A stretch of 64,000 nt of DNA from Bordetella ansorpii (GCF_900078705.1 NZ_FKIF01000002.1:1-64000), one strand, 5' to 3'. Positions 1 through 8,521 are shown, counted from the stretch's first letter. The notes: a model not told the origin generated them from the letters alone. Made by a program: numbers and translations.

Positions 1-116
1 AGCGCGAGCGACCACGGGGCCACCAGGGACAAGAACGCGGCGCCTGCACACGCTGCGACGGTGTATAGCTCCACCGCTGGGCGAAGCAGCACCTCGACGG
101 GCTGTTTCCCCGACAT
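1..116 (-). CDS. traD: Conjugative coupling factor TraD, N-terminus only (partial)
   Basis: The ATG at 116 opens a frame that runs off the left edge, giving about 38 residues that begin MSGKQPVEVLLRPAVELYT and then turn hydrophobic (AACAGAAFLSLVAPWSLA), as expected for the first membrane helix. TraD proteins of PFGI-1-class ICEs start in this way and sit directly after the TIGR03765 gene. In that family TraD is the inner-membrane ATPase that links the relaxosome to the type IV secretion channel. The ATPase domain lies outside the window, so the call rests on the N-terminus and gene order. Only 4 bases separate it from the gene upstream. Confidence 0.7.
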   Translation of the reverse strand, partial: MSGKQPVEVLLRPAVELYTVAACAGAAFLSLVAPWSLA

Positions 117-120
117 GGCT

Positions 121-669
121 TCATTGCTCGATGCCGGTGGCCGTGATCAGCGCCGGGTAGTGCCGCAGGCCCAGGCGCTCGGCCAGGTCATCGCCGGCCA
201 CGGGTGCCAGTGGCACGCCGGGCACCAGGGCACGCAGCCGCGCCAGGCCCTGCACCGTCTCGACGTTGACCACCAGGCCGACCGCGCCGCGCTCGCGCAG
301 CGAATCTGCCTGGCGGCGCAGCCAGGCCTGCGAAGCCTCGTCGTCACCGACGACCACGAAAGGACGCAGGCCCGGGGCCTCGATCACCCGCCGCGCAACG
401 GTGCCGGGCGTGAGCTTGGCACTGCGCACCGGCAGCATGGCGGCCTCGTCCGCCGGTGTCGCGGGAATCTGGGGCGTCGGGACGGGGGGCCGGGCCGGTG
501 CATTGGCACGCGGCTGGAGGTTGAGGGCTTCGTAGTACGGCAGCGCCGACGTGCCGCCGCGGTCCTCGACCACGATCAGCGGCTCGCCGGCCAGCGAGGC
601 CAGCGGCAGCACTGCCAGCGACACGAGCAGGCCCTTCAAGGTGAGATTGGGCAAATGGGGTTTTGTCAT
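121..669 (-). CDS. TIGR03765-type integrating conjugative element protein
   Basis: This 182-aa protein starts at ATG 669, which overlaps the stop of the gene before it by 4 bases (ATGA), so translation is probably coupled. Residues 8-27 form a signal peptide (LKGLLVSLAVLPLASLAGEP), so it is probably periplasmic. The rest is a compact domain with an alternating alpha/beta pattern and no enzyme motif I can name. Position between a lytic transglycosylase and TraD, together with its size, matches the PFL_4695/TIGR03765 family of conjugation-module proteins, whose role is not established. A longer in-frame upstream extension is rejected because it would run through the transglycosylase gene. Confidence 0.8.
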   Translation of the reverse strand: MTKPHLPNLTLKGLLVSLAVLPLASLAGEPLIVVEDRGGTSALPYYEALNLQPRANAPARPPVPTPQIPATPADEAAMLPVRSAKLTPGTVARRVIEAPGLRPFVVVGDDEASQAWLRRQADSLRERGAVGLVVNVETVQGLARLRALVPGVPLAPVAGDDLAERLGLRHYPALITATGIEQ

Positions 670-1256
670 GGGGAGGTCTCCTGGCGCGCGGCGAGTGCCG
701 TGGCGGTTGGGCGCGTGCCCTGCACGCGGGCGAGGTGGCGCGACACGCTGCGCCGATAGCGGGCGGCAGGCTCGCCGCCTGCGGGACGGTGGTAGCGGCC
801 GATCGCCAACAGCCAGTCCTCGCCGGGGGTGTGCTGCTCTTTCAGGATCTCGGCGGCGATGGCGAGGTTGCGGTACGGGTCCAGCAGATCGCACGCACGG
901 GTAACGCGCTGCTGGTGGTAGCCGAGGTTGATCTGCCCCAGGCCGGCGTCGATGCGCGTGTGCGGGGTGGACGCCATCGCTTGCTGCAAGGCAGTGCAGG
1001 CGTCGGCGCGGGTGGCATAGCGGCGCGACTGGCCGGCGACGTTGAGCGACCAGGGCCAGGGGATGAGGCGCCCGTTGCGTCGGATGCCGCTTTCCTGCAA
1101 GGCCACGGCGTAGAGCACGGTCGAAGGGATGCCTGCACGCTGCGCGGCAAGCTGGTAGGCCGGTGGCGGCACCTCCTGGCCTTGGGCCGCGCAGGCGCAG
1201 AAGCCTGCGGCGACCACCAGTGCGCGTAACCGTGCCGTCAGGGTTGGCGTTGCCAT
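666..1256 (-). CDS. Lytic transglycosylase of the ICE conjugation module
   Basis: A 196-aa secreted protein. A signal peptide occupies about residues 1-27 (ARLRALVVAAGFCACAAQG). It is followed by an SLT-type lysozyme fold: the catalytic glutamate is in ALQESG (about residue 54) and there are conserved GLGQINLGYH (about 104-113) and NLAIAAEIL segments. The family cuts peptidoglycan, here presumably to open the wall for the conjugation apparatus. It overlaps the preceding TIGR03759 gene by 19 bases and the following gene by 4, so all belong to one operon. The enzyme class is clear from the motifs; the conjugation role comes from context. Confidence 0.88.
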   Translation of the reverse strand: MATPTLTARLRALVVAAGFCACAAQGQEVPPPAYQLAAQRAGIPSTVLYAVALQESGIRRNGRLIPWPWSLNVAGQSRRYATRADACTALQQAMASTPHTRIDAGLGQINLGYHQQRVTRACDLLDPYRNLAIAAEILKEQHTPGEDWLLAIGRYHRPAGGEPAARYRRSVSRHLARVQGTRPTATALAARQETSP

Positions 1257-1975
1257 TGGCCGTTCACCTCGCGCACGACTGCGGGCAGTTCGCCGGGCAG
1301 GCCCAGCGACAGCCAGCGGCCGCCATCGTGGTTGAGCGTGATGCTGCCACCGCGCACGCGCGCCGGGTCGACTTGCGTGCGCTTGGCCCAGTCGCGGATG
1401 CGTGCGTCGTCCTGGCGGCTACCGACCATGTACAGGTCGAACTCGGTGCCCGAGGATTGCAGGCGCTGTACGAGCTGTCCGCAGGCTTCGCAGCCGTCCT
1501 TCACGAACACCGCAGTCCGGCCGCTACCGCGCAAGGGACTGGTGCTTGTGGCAGCGCCAGGCTTGTCGTCGGGCAGGTTCACGCGCTGCATGCCGGGGTT
1601 CAGACGCTGCCAGGCGTCGTCATAGGCGCGCTGATAGGCGAGCAGCTTCTCGACGCGGCGTGCTTCGACCTGCACCTGCAGTTCCGCATAGCGTCGCCGT
1701 TCCTCGTCAGCGCGGGCCTCGATGCCCAGGACCGACAGCGGGTCCAGGTTGGGCGAATAAACGCCGATCGGCCCCTCCATCAGCTCGCGGTAACGGGCAA
1801 ATTCGTCATCGCGCAAACCCCATTCCTTCGCCTGACGCGCTTCCTGGCTGTGCGTGATCTGGCTCTGGCTGGTGCGGGCGGGCTGGACGTTGGCGGCTTG
1901 CTGCGGCGTCTGCTGCGCCGACACCGGCAGGTGCAGCGTGGCCAGCAACAGGACGGGAATGAGGGAATGTTTCAT
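1238..1975 (-). CDS. TIGR03759-type integrating conjugative element protein
   Basis: A 245-aa protein with an N-terminal signal peptide (residues 1-20, ending SAQQ). Its middle part is charged and helical (REARQAK-like stretches, ADEERRRYAELQVQVEARR). The C-terminal half has a CEACG motif (about residue 164) within a thioredoxin-like context, FVKDGCEACGQLVQRL. The layout fits TIGR03759 (PFL_4693-like) proteins of PFGI-1-class ICEs. The CxxC may be redox-active in the periplasm, but this is inference. The ATG at 1975 is chosen because a signal peptide follows at once; the upstream extension is antisense-like sequence inside the neighbouring gene. Confidence 0.8.
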   Translation of the reverse strand: MKHSLIPVLLLATLHLPVSAQQTPQQAANVQPARTSQSQITHSQEARQAKEWGLRDDEFARYRELMEGPIGVYSPNLDPLSVLGIEARADEERRRYAELQVQVEARRVEKLLAYQRAYDDAWQRLNPGMQRVNLPDDKPGAATSTSPLRGSGRTAVFVKDGCEACGQLVQRLQSSGTEFDLYMVGSRQDDARIRDWAKRTQVDPARVRGGSITLNHDGGRWLSLGLPGELPAVVREVNGQWQRQP

Positions 1976-1985
1976 CGCATGGGCC

Positions 1986-2627
1986 TCAAGGAATCGCCAC
2001 GCGGCGGGTATGGCCACCGGCCTGGAACACGGCGGTGCTGCCTTCGATGGACAGCAAGCGCCACGGGCCGACCGCATCGCCTGGCAGCAGCACCTGGAGC
2101 TGGTCGGGCGAGAAGTCCCCGGCGCTCGGCGCGACGGAGACGCTGCGCTGGCCGGCGCGCAGTTCGGCGCCGATGACACGGAACGGCAGCGGCGGCGGTT
2201 CCGGCTTGGCGGCGGGTTGCCTCGTGGTGCGAGGCTGGGTGGGTGGCGCGGCCCGCGCGGCGGTCTGGCGTGCCTTGATCTGCTCGACCTCGGCGCGCAG
2301 CGCCTGAAGCGCATCGGCAGCGGCATGGCCGCTCAACGCCTGCTCGACCTGGGTAATGCGTGCTTCCAAGGCCTGGCGGGCGTCTTGCAGGCCTGCGGCG
2401 GTCGCGGCGGTGGGCCGCTGCTGCAAGGCCTGGGCGGTTTCGTCCAGAGCGGTGACCTGCGCTTCGAGACGTTGCAGGCGGGAATCAAGCCGCTGCTGGC
2501 CGGCCTGGTCGTTCGTCGCCTGGTAGGCCAGGGCCACGAAGATGCTGAGGCCGATCAACCAAAGCCAGATCAGGCTTTGCACCACCACAGCAGTAGTCGG
2601 GCGGCGCAGAGACTGCGGGGCGTTCAT
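1986..2627 (-). CDS. Membrane-anchored coiled-coil ICE protein
   Basis: A 213-aa protein with one N-terminal membrane helix (about residues 15-38, VVVQSLIWLWLIGLSIFVALA). A long coiled coil follows (about 45-125, rich in LQRLEAQV and ALEARITQVE heptads), then a Pro-rich linker and a small C-terminal beta domain (about 160-213). This architecture resembles periplasmic assembly or pilus-associated proteins. I do not recognise the family by name. The gene begins inside the stop of the PilL gene (4-base overlap), so it is probably coupled to it. It lies in the same operon as the conjugation genes. Confidence 0.75.
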   Translation of the reverse strand: MNAPQSLRRPTTAVVVQSLIWLWLIGLSIFVALAYQATNDQAGQQRLDSRLQRLEAQVTALDETAQALQQRPTAATAAGLQDARQALEARITQVEQALSGHAAADALQALRAEVEQIKARQTAARAAPPTQPRTTRQPAAKPEPPPLPFRVIGAELRAGQRSVSVAPSAGDFSPDQLQVLLPGDAVGPWRLLSIEGSTAVFQAGGHTRRVAIP

Positions 2628-3223
2628 GGCTGGCCTCCCGACATGGACGGCATCAGCGGGAACGTCTGCACGGCTTCGGCGGCGGGTTGTTCGGGAACCG
2701 GATCGGTGGCAACGTCGCTGCCGGGCTGCTCGAAGCAAACCTGCCGTGCCAGATCGTCCGCATGCAGTTCCCAGGCCGGCCCGGCCAGGGTGAGCAGCGC
2801 GTCGCGCACGGTCATGGGGCCAAGATGCAGATGCGCCGCCGGCAGCGGCAGCGCGTACAGCTCGATCACCGCGTTCGCCGTCTGGCACAGGCCGTAGCCG
2901 CTGCGCTTGAGCACATGCCGCAGTCCATCCCCGACCGTGGCGCGGGCGTCCTCGGGCATGGACACGTCGATGGTTTGCAGCAGCAAGTCGCGTTGCGCTG
3001 CCGTGGGGGCCAACTCGACCAGCGTGTAGCGGCCATAGCGCACGACCGGGATGAACTCCGGTGCCTCGACTTCGGCGGGAGCCGAGACCTCTTCAATGAC
3101 ATCGGGTGCGCGTGGCGCAGTGGTCGTCGCGCAGCCGCCAGCCAGCGCCGACCAGATCAGGCCGAGCAGTCCCGCCAGCAGGCGGCGCTTGGGATGGTGA
3201 AACCAGGATGGAAAGGGGCACAT
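2624..3223 (-). CDS. pilL2: PilL N-terminal domain lipoprotein (TIGR03748 type)
   Basis: A 199-aa protein with a lipoprotein signal: a hydrophobic stretch, then LAGGCATT with the lipobox cysteine at about residue 31. The body (about 60-165) matches the PilL N-terminal type seen at the head of PFGI-1-class conjugation clusters (RYGRYTLVELAPTAAQRDLL, ATVGDGLRHVLKRSGY, LHLGPMTVRDALLTLAG). That type resembles secretin or pilus outer-membrane accessory proteins. As first gene of the operon running to traD, it should have its promoter in the 207-bp divergent gap shared with the Fic gene. Confidence 0.82.
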   Translation of the reverse strand: MCPFPSWFHHPKRRLLAGLLGLIWSALAGGCATTTAPRAPDVIEEVSAPAEVEAPEFIPVVRYGRYTLVELAPTAAQRDLLLQTIDVSMPEDARATVGDGLRHVLKRSGYGLCQTANAVIELYALPLPAAHLHLGPMTVRDALLTLAGPAWELHADDLARQVCFEQPGSDVATDPVPEQPAAEAVQTFPLMPSMSGGQP

Positions 3224-3430
3224 GGCATCGGCTCTTCTGTTGCGGTGCCGACACCTTGGCTGAGCACTGTCGTGCGGTCAGCCAGGAATGCGAACTGGCG
3301 CTTGCCCGTTTTTTCGAGTGGCGAACGGGTGCCGTTCGCCACGGGGGTCTTATCAAAGTCTGCTTTCATTGTGGAAATTCAAATTAAACTGTGCTTTAAT
3401 GTGATGGTTCGCAGTGAAAGCCAGCTTTAA
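3224..3430. promoter_or_regulatory. Divergent promoter region between pilL2 and fic
   Basis: This 207-bp gap serves pilL2 (minus) and fic (plus). It contains an 11-bp perfect inverted repeat at 3318-3342, GTGGCGAACGG-GTG-CCGTTCGCCAC, bordered by six T residues on its left, and an AT-rich stretch at 3368-3405. A TTTAAT at about 3395-3400 is a plausible -10 for fic. The inverted repeat could be an operator or a transcript hairpin; the sequence does not decide between them. Confidence 0.5.
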
Positions 3431-4579
3431 ATGAAACGAAACACAGGCACCTATGCCACATCCACCACGCTGGGCGAGCCAGTGCGGGCTTTCGTGCCGC
3501 ATCCGCTGCCGCCCGCCGAGCCGCCTCTGGCGGCGGCGTCCTTTGCCGACCTGAACCGTCAGGCGGAACTGGCACTGGCCCGGCTTTCGGGGGTGTCGGG
3601 GCTGGTGCCATCGGTGGACTGGCTGCTCTACAGCGCCGTGCGCAAGGAAGCCCTGCTTACCTCGCAGATCGAAGGCACTCAGGCCACGTTGACCGACCTG
3701 TTCGATGAGGAAGCGGGCTTCAAGGTCAGCAACACCGATGATGTGGCCGAAGTCAGCAACTACCTGCGTGCATTTCGCCTGGTCCAGGACCAGTTGCGCG
3801 ACCCCAAGGGGTTGCCCATCAGCGTGCGCCTGCTGTGCGACGCACACCAACTGTTGCTTGATGGTGCGCGTGGTGCAGGCAAGCAACCGGGCGAACTGCG
3901 GCATTCGCAGAACTGGATTGGCGGCACGCGGCCCGGCAACGCGGTGTTTGTGCCGCCACCGCCGGAGCGCGTGCCGGAACTGCTGTCCAACCTGGAGCAG
4001 TTCATCCACGATACGAAGGACGACCTGCCTGCCTTGGTCAAGATCGCACTGGTCCATGCGCAGTTCGAGACCATCCACCCGTTTCTGGACGGCAACGGAC
4101 GCATCGGCCGCCTGTTGATTGCAGCGTTGCTGGAACACTGGCGCCTGTTGGCCGAGCCACTGATGTACCTCAGCGGCTACCTAAAGCAACACCAAGCCGA
4201 GTACTACCGTCGCCTGTCGGTGATCCGTACCGAGGGCGATTGGGAATCGTGGGTCTCGTTTTTTCTGGAAGGCGTGGCGGTCTCGGCAGCTCAAGCCGAA
4301 CAGAGCATCATCGCCGTCGCCAGCCTGATCGCCGCCGACCGTCGCAAGCTGTTGCAATCCCCGAAGGCCAGTCCGGCCAGCTACCGGCTGTTCGAGTTGT
4401 TGCCGATGATGCCGCGCTTTACCGTGGAACGGGTACGGCAACAGCTTCAAACCACGTTCCCGACTGCGAACGCAGCCGTGCAGATGTTGGAGCAACTGGG
4501 CATCGTGGTCGAGGTGACGGGACAGAAGAAGAACCGCAGCTACAGCTACCAAGCTTACGTTGACCTGCTGACACAGTGA
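3431..4579 (+). CDS. fic: Fic family protein (class II, N-terminal inhibitory motif)
   Basis: A 382-aa protein, the only plus-strand gene between the conjugation module and the rest of the ICE. The Fic core motif HPFLDGNGRIGR is complete at residues 216-227 (catalytic His216). A TSQIEG sequence at 77-82 fits the N-terminal inhibitory helix consensus (S/T-xxx-E-G/N), so the enzyme should be autoinhibited. A C-terminal winged-helix-like segment (about 310-380) follows. Fic enzymes usually transfer AMP from ATP to a hydroxyl side chain of a target protein. The target is unknown. No antitoxin gene lies beside it, as expected when inhibition is built in. Confidence 0.93.
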   Translation: MKRNTGTYATSTTLGEPVRAFVPHPLPPAEPPLAAASFADLNRQAELALARLSGVSGLVPSVDWLLYSAVRKEALLTSQIEGTQATLTDLFDEEAGFKVSNTDDVAEVSNYLRAFRLVQDQLRDPKGLPISVRLLCDAHQLLLDGARGAGKQPGELRHSQNWIGGTRPGNAVFVPPPPERVPELLSNLEQFIHDTKDDLPALVKIALVHAQFETIHPFLDGNGRIGRLLIAALLEHWRLLAEPLMYLSGYLKQHQAEYYRRLSVIRTEGDWESWVSFFLEGVAVSAAQAEQSIIAVASLIAADRRKLLQSPKASPASYRLFELLPMMPRFTVERVRQQLQTTFPTANAAVQMLEQLGIVVEVTGQKKNRSYSYQAYVDLLTQ

Positions 4580-4679
4580 CGGCCCTTGGGCACGCTGCTC
4601 GGATCGATGGTGGTGGTGGCGGATCGTGCGCGAGGCGTATTCCGTCACCTGGCATGGGCACCTTCCCAGGTCTGCCAAG

Positions 4680-4700
4680 AAAAAAGGCCCCGAAGGGCCT
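4680..4700 (-). terminator. Intrinsic terminator after the 291-aa ICE gene
   Basis: On the minus strand AGGCCC-TTCG-GGGCCT is followed by TTTT and CTTGG. It lies 28 bases past the stop of the minus-strand gene at 4728, and its position and polarity suit that gene. Confidence 0.8.
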
Positions 4701-4727
4701 GTGAAAGGGAATGCTGCAATCGCCGGA

Positions 4728-5603
4728 TCAGTTCTGAGCCGATTTCAGACCCGGATCGACCTGCGCCAACTGGGTATGCGCCCAGCAGCGCACGAACTGG
4801 CCGTTCTCGCCGACCGGGCGGTCTGCCACCGCCGCCGAATACTCCTCGGTGTCGCTGGTGTCGTAGCAGATGACCTTGATCTCGCCGCTGTCGCAGCGGA
4901 TCGAGTGGATCTGGCCGTCGGTCATATCGACCACGACGACCTGCGGAACAAGGCCCAACTCGCGTGCCGCCGACAGGACGACGCCTTGCTCGGCTGCATC
5001 CAGGCAGATGAATGGCCTTTCGTATCCGGCATCCTCGGCCAGTTCCTTGGCCTTGTCGTAGTGGATGCCCAGGACATGTTCCTCGGTCGTGCTCCTGACG
5101 GAGAAGACAGGTATGTCGGGGATGCCGGACGTGTTGACGCAGACGACCGCGATCTGCATGTCGAACTCACGCGGATTTGTGGAAGCAGTCGACGCAGTGA
5201 CAACGGCCTTGCCTTCGACCTCGCCTTTGTCGTCCATGCCCATGCGTTCGCGCATTTCGTCGGCGAACGCCTCGGGGTCCATCAGACCGTAGCGCGCCAG
5301 GCGCGTGGGAATTTCCTCTGCATCAAGGTTGCCGTCCTCGATGCGCTGTTGCATGAAGGTGGCGATACTGGTTTCCAGCGCGAGGCTGTCAGGCATCGAA
5401 GGCGGAGTGGATACGTCAATCGACCAGGTGTCCACCAGCGCGTCCGTTTCGCCCGTCAGCAGTCCGTCGCCAATGGCACGTTCGCAGCGCTTTTGCAGGC
5501 GAATCAGGACGTCATCGAGTTCTTCGCCGTTGAGGTCATAGGCCACGTCCAGCGTCAGGCGAACTTTGACGGTTTCGGGCATGGCTTGGGTATGGGTGTT
5601 CAT
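4728..5603 (-). CDS. ICE protein of unknown function, 291 aa
   Basis: I do not recognise a named family. The ATG at 5603 is preceded by AAGGAG-type Shine-Dalgarno sequence (ttcaaggagctttcc on the coding strand). The protein is acidic and soluble with no membrane segment. The N-terminal third (MNTHTQAMPETVKVRLTLDV) looks like a beta-alpha domain; the C-terminal third (about 190-291) has a regular alternation ending in a Cys/Trp-containing segment (RCWAHTQL). It is flanked by its own terminator downstream and a 15-bp perfect hairpin leader upstream, and so behaves as a single-gene unit downstream of the helicase gene. Confidence 0.7.
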   Translation of the reverse strand: MNTHTQAMPETVKVRLTLDVAYDLNGEELDDVLIRLQKRCERAIGDGLLTGETDALVDTWSIDVSTPPSMPDSLALETSIATFMQQRIEDGNLDAEEIPTRLARYGLMDPEAFADEMRERMGMDDKGEVEGKAVVTASTASTNPREFDMQIAVVCVNTSGIPDIPVFSVRSTTEEHVLGIHYDKAKELAEDAGYERPFICLDAAEQGVVLSAARELGLVPQVVVVDMTDGQIHSIRCDSGEIKVICYDTSDTEEYSAAVADRPVGENGQFVRCWAHTQLAQVDPGLKSAQN

Positions 5604-5627
5604 GGAAAGCTCCTTGAAAAAGAAAGC

Positions 5628-5662
5628 GCAGCCATGCCCACGAAAAACGTGGGCATGGCTGC
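5628..5662 (-). promoter_or_regulatory. Leader hairpin before the 291-aa ICE gene
   Basis: A perfect 15-bp stem, GCAGCCATGCCCACG with its complement, closes a 5-base loop. It lies 25 bases upstream of the ATG, just before the Shine-Dalgarno sequence. On the transcript it follows a CCCACC sequence, as do the other leader hairpins of this ICE. Confidence 0.7.
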
Positions 5663-5674
5663 AAGGTGGGAACA

Positions 5675-5701
5675 ATGAAAAGCCGGCGGCGCAAGGCCGG
5701 C
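5675..5701 (-). terminator. Terminator-like hairpin after the helicase gene
   Basis: Minus-strand GCCGGC, an 8-base loop and GCCGGC are followed by TTTTC. It begins 13 bases after the helicase stop at 5715. Confidence 0.65.
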
Positions 5702-5714
5702 GTTGGCGTGGGGA

Positions 5715-7997
5715 TCAGGCGGCGACCAGTTGCCGGGCCAGTGCGACTTCGACGGAATCACCGTCCGGGTTGAGCACATCCAGCCCGGATTCGGGCACGT
5801 CGCCCGACGTGCTTTGAGACACGAGGATCTTCTTGGCCATCAACGCGAGGCAGGCCATCTGCGAAGAGGCGGCATACCCCAGGTAGATGACCTTGACAGT
5901 GAGCTTCTGACCAATGCGCCATGAGCGACGCGCGGCCTGTTGCAGCGTGTACACGTTCCAGCCCGATTGGAGGAAAACAATCGTCGGAAATTCGAGCAGG
6001 TCCAACCCGGTCTTGACGAGTTCGGGGTTCGTGATGAGCACGTCGATACCCCGTTCGATCTGCTCGGCAATCCAGTCTTCTCGCTGGCTGGCATCGACGC
6101 TTGCGCGCAGAACCGCCGTCTTGAAGCCCTCTTGCTCCAGCAGCATCTTCAACCGGCTCGTGGTGTCCCGCGTGCCGGTGTAGACCGAATACACCAGGGT
6201 TTTGCGACCCGCTTCCTTCTCCTGACGGCAGATGTCGATCAGTTCGCGCTCCTTGGGCATCACCGCCAGTTCGTTGAACTGGGCCGGAGTGAACGCCAGC
6301 ACGTCGCGCGTGCGTGGATGGCGCACCGTCTCTGCCCTGAAGCAGCAGTCGGGCCAAGCCAAAAGCGTGTTGAGGACCACGCCCAGCAAGGTGGTGTCCC
6401 GCTTGCGCAGGGCTTTCTTGAGCTGCTGGGTCAGGCTGGAAGCCAGCTTTTGATACGCCTCGCCTTGCTCGGCGCTCATCGGCACCTCCCGGAACTCCTC
6501 GTCATACGGCGGCAGCACGCCACCGATGTCTCGCAGTTTCAGGAAGATGGTGTACGGCAGGATGCAGCGCAGCACGCCCTTGGGGCCAAAGCCTGGGGCC
6601 TTGACCGTTCTGACCGTGACCTTGCTGCCTTTGGCCGTCTTGTGCGCCGGACCATCGGACTCGGAATAGATGTCCTTGAGGACACCGTGGTCCCTCATGA
6701 AAGCCATCGCGGCGGCGTTCATGCTGCCGTTGCGACTGGGGACGTAGCCGTCTTCGATCATGCGGCCCGGAAGCGCGCGGAACAGCAGGTGGAACAAGTC
6801 CTCCGCGTAGCCGCCCATCAGCGTGCCGGTGAGCGAGACCGTCTTGCGCACCTTGGATGCGATGACACCCATCGCCTGGCCTTGCGCAGACCCACCCGTC
6901 TTGTACTCGTGCGCCTCGTCGCATAGCAAAAGGTCGAACGTGCTGCGCGGCAGATACCGCTTCACATATTCGCTGGGTTGGTAGCCACCCTCACCGAAGC
7001 CGAACTCCATGTTCGCCATGGCCCGCTCCATGCGATGTGCCTGACGATCCGAGAACACCAACTTCCCGCTCGCATCCATCAGGTTGATGAAGTTGTGCAG
7101 GTTGTCGCCGAGCATCGAAGCCAGGAAGCTGTCCCCGAAGGTTTTCATCAGGCGTTGCGCGGTGGCTTCGCCGATGGTCGGAATGCGCTTCAAGGCACGC
7201 AGCACGGCCGAGGACTGGTCGCTGCCGGACAGTGACCGAGGACGCATCAACGTCCACAGCGCGCCGCCGCAGCCATTGCACTTGCGACGGAATTCCTCCG
7301 CCTCCAGCTCCTGAACACTAATCGGCTCGCCGTCGAGGTTGGTGACGACCTCCCCGCAGTGCGGGCAGACCCCTACGTCACCGTGACGGGTACGCTTGCG
7401 CGCGAATGCGGGCTTCCAGTGGAACCCCATGCGCATGCGCACACGGCCGAGGACGAAAAACTCCTGCGCTGGCGATGGCACGTCCAGTTGCTCGCGCAGT
7501 TTGATGAGTTTGAGCAGCGTGTCTGGGCCGTTGAGCACCCAGACCTTTGCGCCTGCGACGGTTTCGAGGATTTCCCGGCGCCACTTGTAGACCAGATGTG
7601 GCGGGCTCAGGACCAGCGTGCGGCGATATCCTTCGGCATGCAGGACTGCGGCCAGCGCAATGCCGATCGTGGTTTTTCCGGTGCCCATTTCGCCGTTGAC
7701 GAACACGGCCCGCTCGCCTTGGTTGACGAGCAGTTCCGAGGCCGCATGCACAACCTCGGCCTGGGCGGGGAACAACTGGCGTTTCAGGCCGGCCAGCACC
7801 AGTTGGCGGTGCGGGCGCGGCGTGCCGCTGTAGACGGGCGGGTTGGCCCGGTTGAGGGATTCCAGCAACTCGTCGCCGAACTCGGAAACGAAGTCCTGAA
7901 GGCTCAGGGACAGTTCGGACGATTCCTGTTCGAGCAGGTCGTCGTCCAGGGACGAAGGATCTACGGCTGGGGCCGCTTCGATGACTTGTGCGTTCAT
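5715..7997 (-). CDS. SNF2-like DEAH helicase/ATPase
   Basis: A 760-aa protein; the ATG at 7997 was chosen because a Shine-Dalgarno sequence (TTGGAGC) precedes it. Visible motifs are Walker A GEMGTGKTT (102-110), motif Ia LVLSPPHLVYKWR (128-140), motif II DEAH (360-363), motif III SLTGTLMGG, and a C-terminal helicase core ending in QQAARRSWRIGQ (motif VI). Between motifs I and II sits an inserted zinc-ribbon-like segment with CPHC (211-214) and CNGCGG (240-245). SNF2-type ATPases translocate on double-stranded DNA. In an ICE this could serve replication, repair or defence, and context does not choose among them. A nested hairpin leader precedes the gene and a terminator follows it. Confidence 0.9.
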   Translation of the reverse strand: MNAQVIEAAPAVDPSSLDDDLLEQESSELSLSLQDFVSEFGDELLESLNRANPPVYSGTPRPHRQLVLAGLKRQLFPAQAEVVHAASELLVNQGERAVFVNGEMGTGKTTIGIALAAVLHAEGYRRTLVLSPPHLVYKWRREILETVAGAKVWVLNGPDTLLKLIKLREQLDVPSPAQEFFVLGRVRMRMGFHWKPAFARKRTRHGDVGVCPHCGEVVTNLDGEPISVQELEAEEFRRKCNGCGGALWTLMRPRSLSGSDQSSAVLRALKRIPTIGEATAQRLMKTFGDSFLASMLGDNLHNFINLMDASGKLVFSDRQAHRMERAMANMEFGFGEGGYQPSEYVKRYLPRSTFDLLLCDEAHEYKTGGSAQGQAMGVIASKVRKTVSLTGTLMGGYAEDLFHLLFRALPGRMIEDGYVPSRNGSMNAAAMAFMRDHGVLKDIYSESDGPAHKTAKGSKVTVRTVKAPGFGPKGVLRCILPYTIFLKLRDIGGVLPPYDEEFREVPMSAEQGEAYQKLASSLTQQLKKALRKRDTTLLGVVLNTLLAWPDCCFRAETVRHPRTRDVLAFTPAQFNELAVMPKERELIDICRQEKEAGRKTLVYSVYTGTRDTTSRLKMLLEQEGFKTAVLRASVDASQREDWIAEQIERGIDVLITNPELVKTGLDLLEFPTIVFLQSGWNVYTLQQAARRSWRIGQKLTVKVIYLGYAASSQMACLALMAKKILVSQSTSGDVPESGLDVLNPDGDSVEVALARQLVAA

Positions 7998-8016
7998 GGT
8001 GATGCTCCAAGAAAAC

Positions 8017-8055
8017 GGGGCATGCACCAGTCCCCAAGGGGCGGTGACATGCCCC
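8017..8055 (-). promoter_or_regulatory. Nested leader hairpin of the helicase gene
   Basis: The outer stem GGGGCATG/CATGCCCC is perfect. Inside it are CACC/GGTG and CCCC-TT-GGGG. It is preceded on the transcript by CCCACC and ends 20 bases before the start codon. Confidence 0.7.
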
Positions 8056-8109
8056 AGGGTGGGAAGGAAGAGCCGGCTGGATTCGGGATCTGGCCGGTGA
8101 TTAAGAGGA

Positions 8110-8409
8110 TCAGTACTCGCTGGGCAGCAGCACCGTCGTGACGCTGCGATCCCATTCGGTGATGACCCAGACCTTCAGGCTTGGGCCGATCTCATAGGCC
8201 GAAAACAAGCGGTCCTCGCCCGACTTCAACGCGGCGTCGTTCTGACGTCGGTCGCTGTCATCGAGGTCCCCCCAGTCGGCGGACAGATGCCGCAGCAGAT
8301 AGGGACGCGGATTGAGCTGGCCTTGTTGGACCAGGTTGGCGACACCCGAGGTCATGACGACCTGGCCGGGGCTGAACCTGGGAAAAGCGTGTTGCACAGG
8401 GGTGGACAT
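8110..8409 (-). CDS. Small ICE protein with RH-x3-DWG signature, paralog 1
   Basis: A 99-aa soluble protein of unknown function. Its signature is LLRHLSADWGDLDD (about 39-52), then RRQNDAAL, LFSAY, and a C-terminal TEWDRSVTTVLLPSEY. The next two genes upstream share the pattern RH-x3-DWG, a following N-x3-L, then a DRS/TT-V-LLP-E end, so the three look like diverged tandem copies. Each has its own leader and Shine-Dalgarno sequence. Nothing in the sequence indicates an active site; the size and the conserved Trp/Asp/His suggest a small binding domain. The function is unknown. Confidence 0.75.
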   Translation of the reverse strand: MSTPVQHAFPRFSPGQVVMTSGVANLVQQGQLNPRPYLLRHLSADWGDLDDSDRRQNDAALKSGEDRLFSAYEIGPSLKVWVITEWDRSVTTVLLPSEY

Positions 8410-8432
8410 GGAGGTGACTCCTTCAGAAAAGA

Positions 8433-8461
8433 GGCACCTCGCCCCATCGGGGTGAAGTGCC
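8433..8461 (-). promoter_or_regulatory. Nested leader hairpin before paralog 1
   Basis: The outer stem GGCAC/GTGCC encloses CCCC-GAT-GGGG on the transcript. CACCCACCGG lies directly 5' of it, and GGAG follows 15-20 bases later, ahead of the ATG at 8409. Confidence 0.7.
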
Positions 8462-8521
8462 CCGGTGGGTGAAAAGAAAGAACGCCGCTGGTGCAGGCGC
8501 TCGGTGAGTACACGAATGCGG

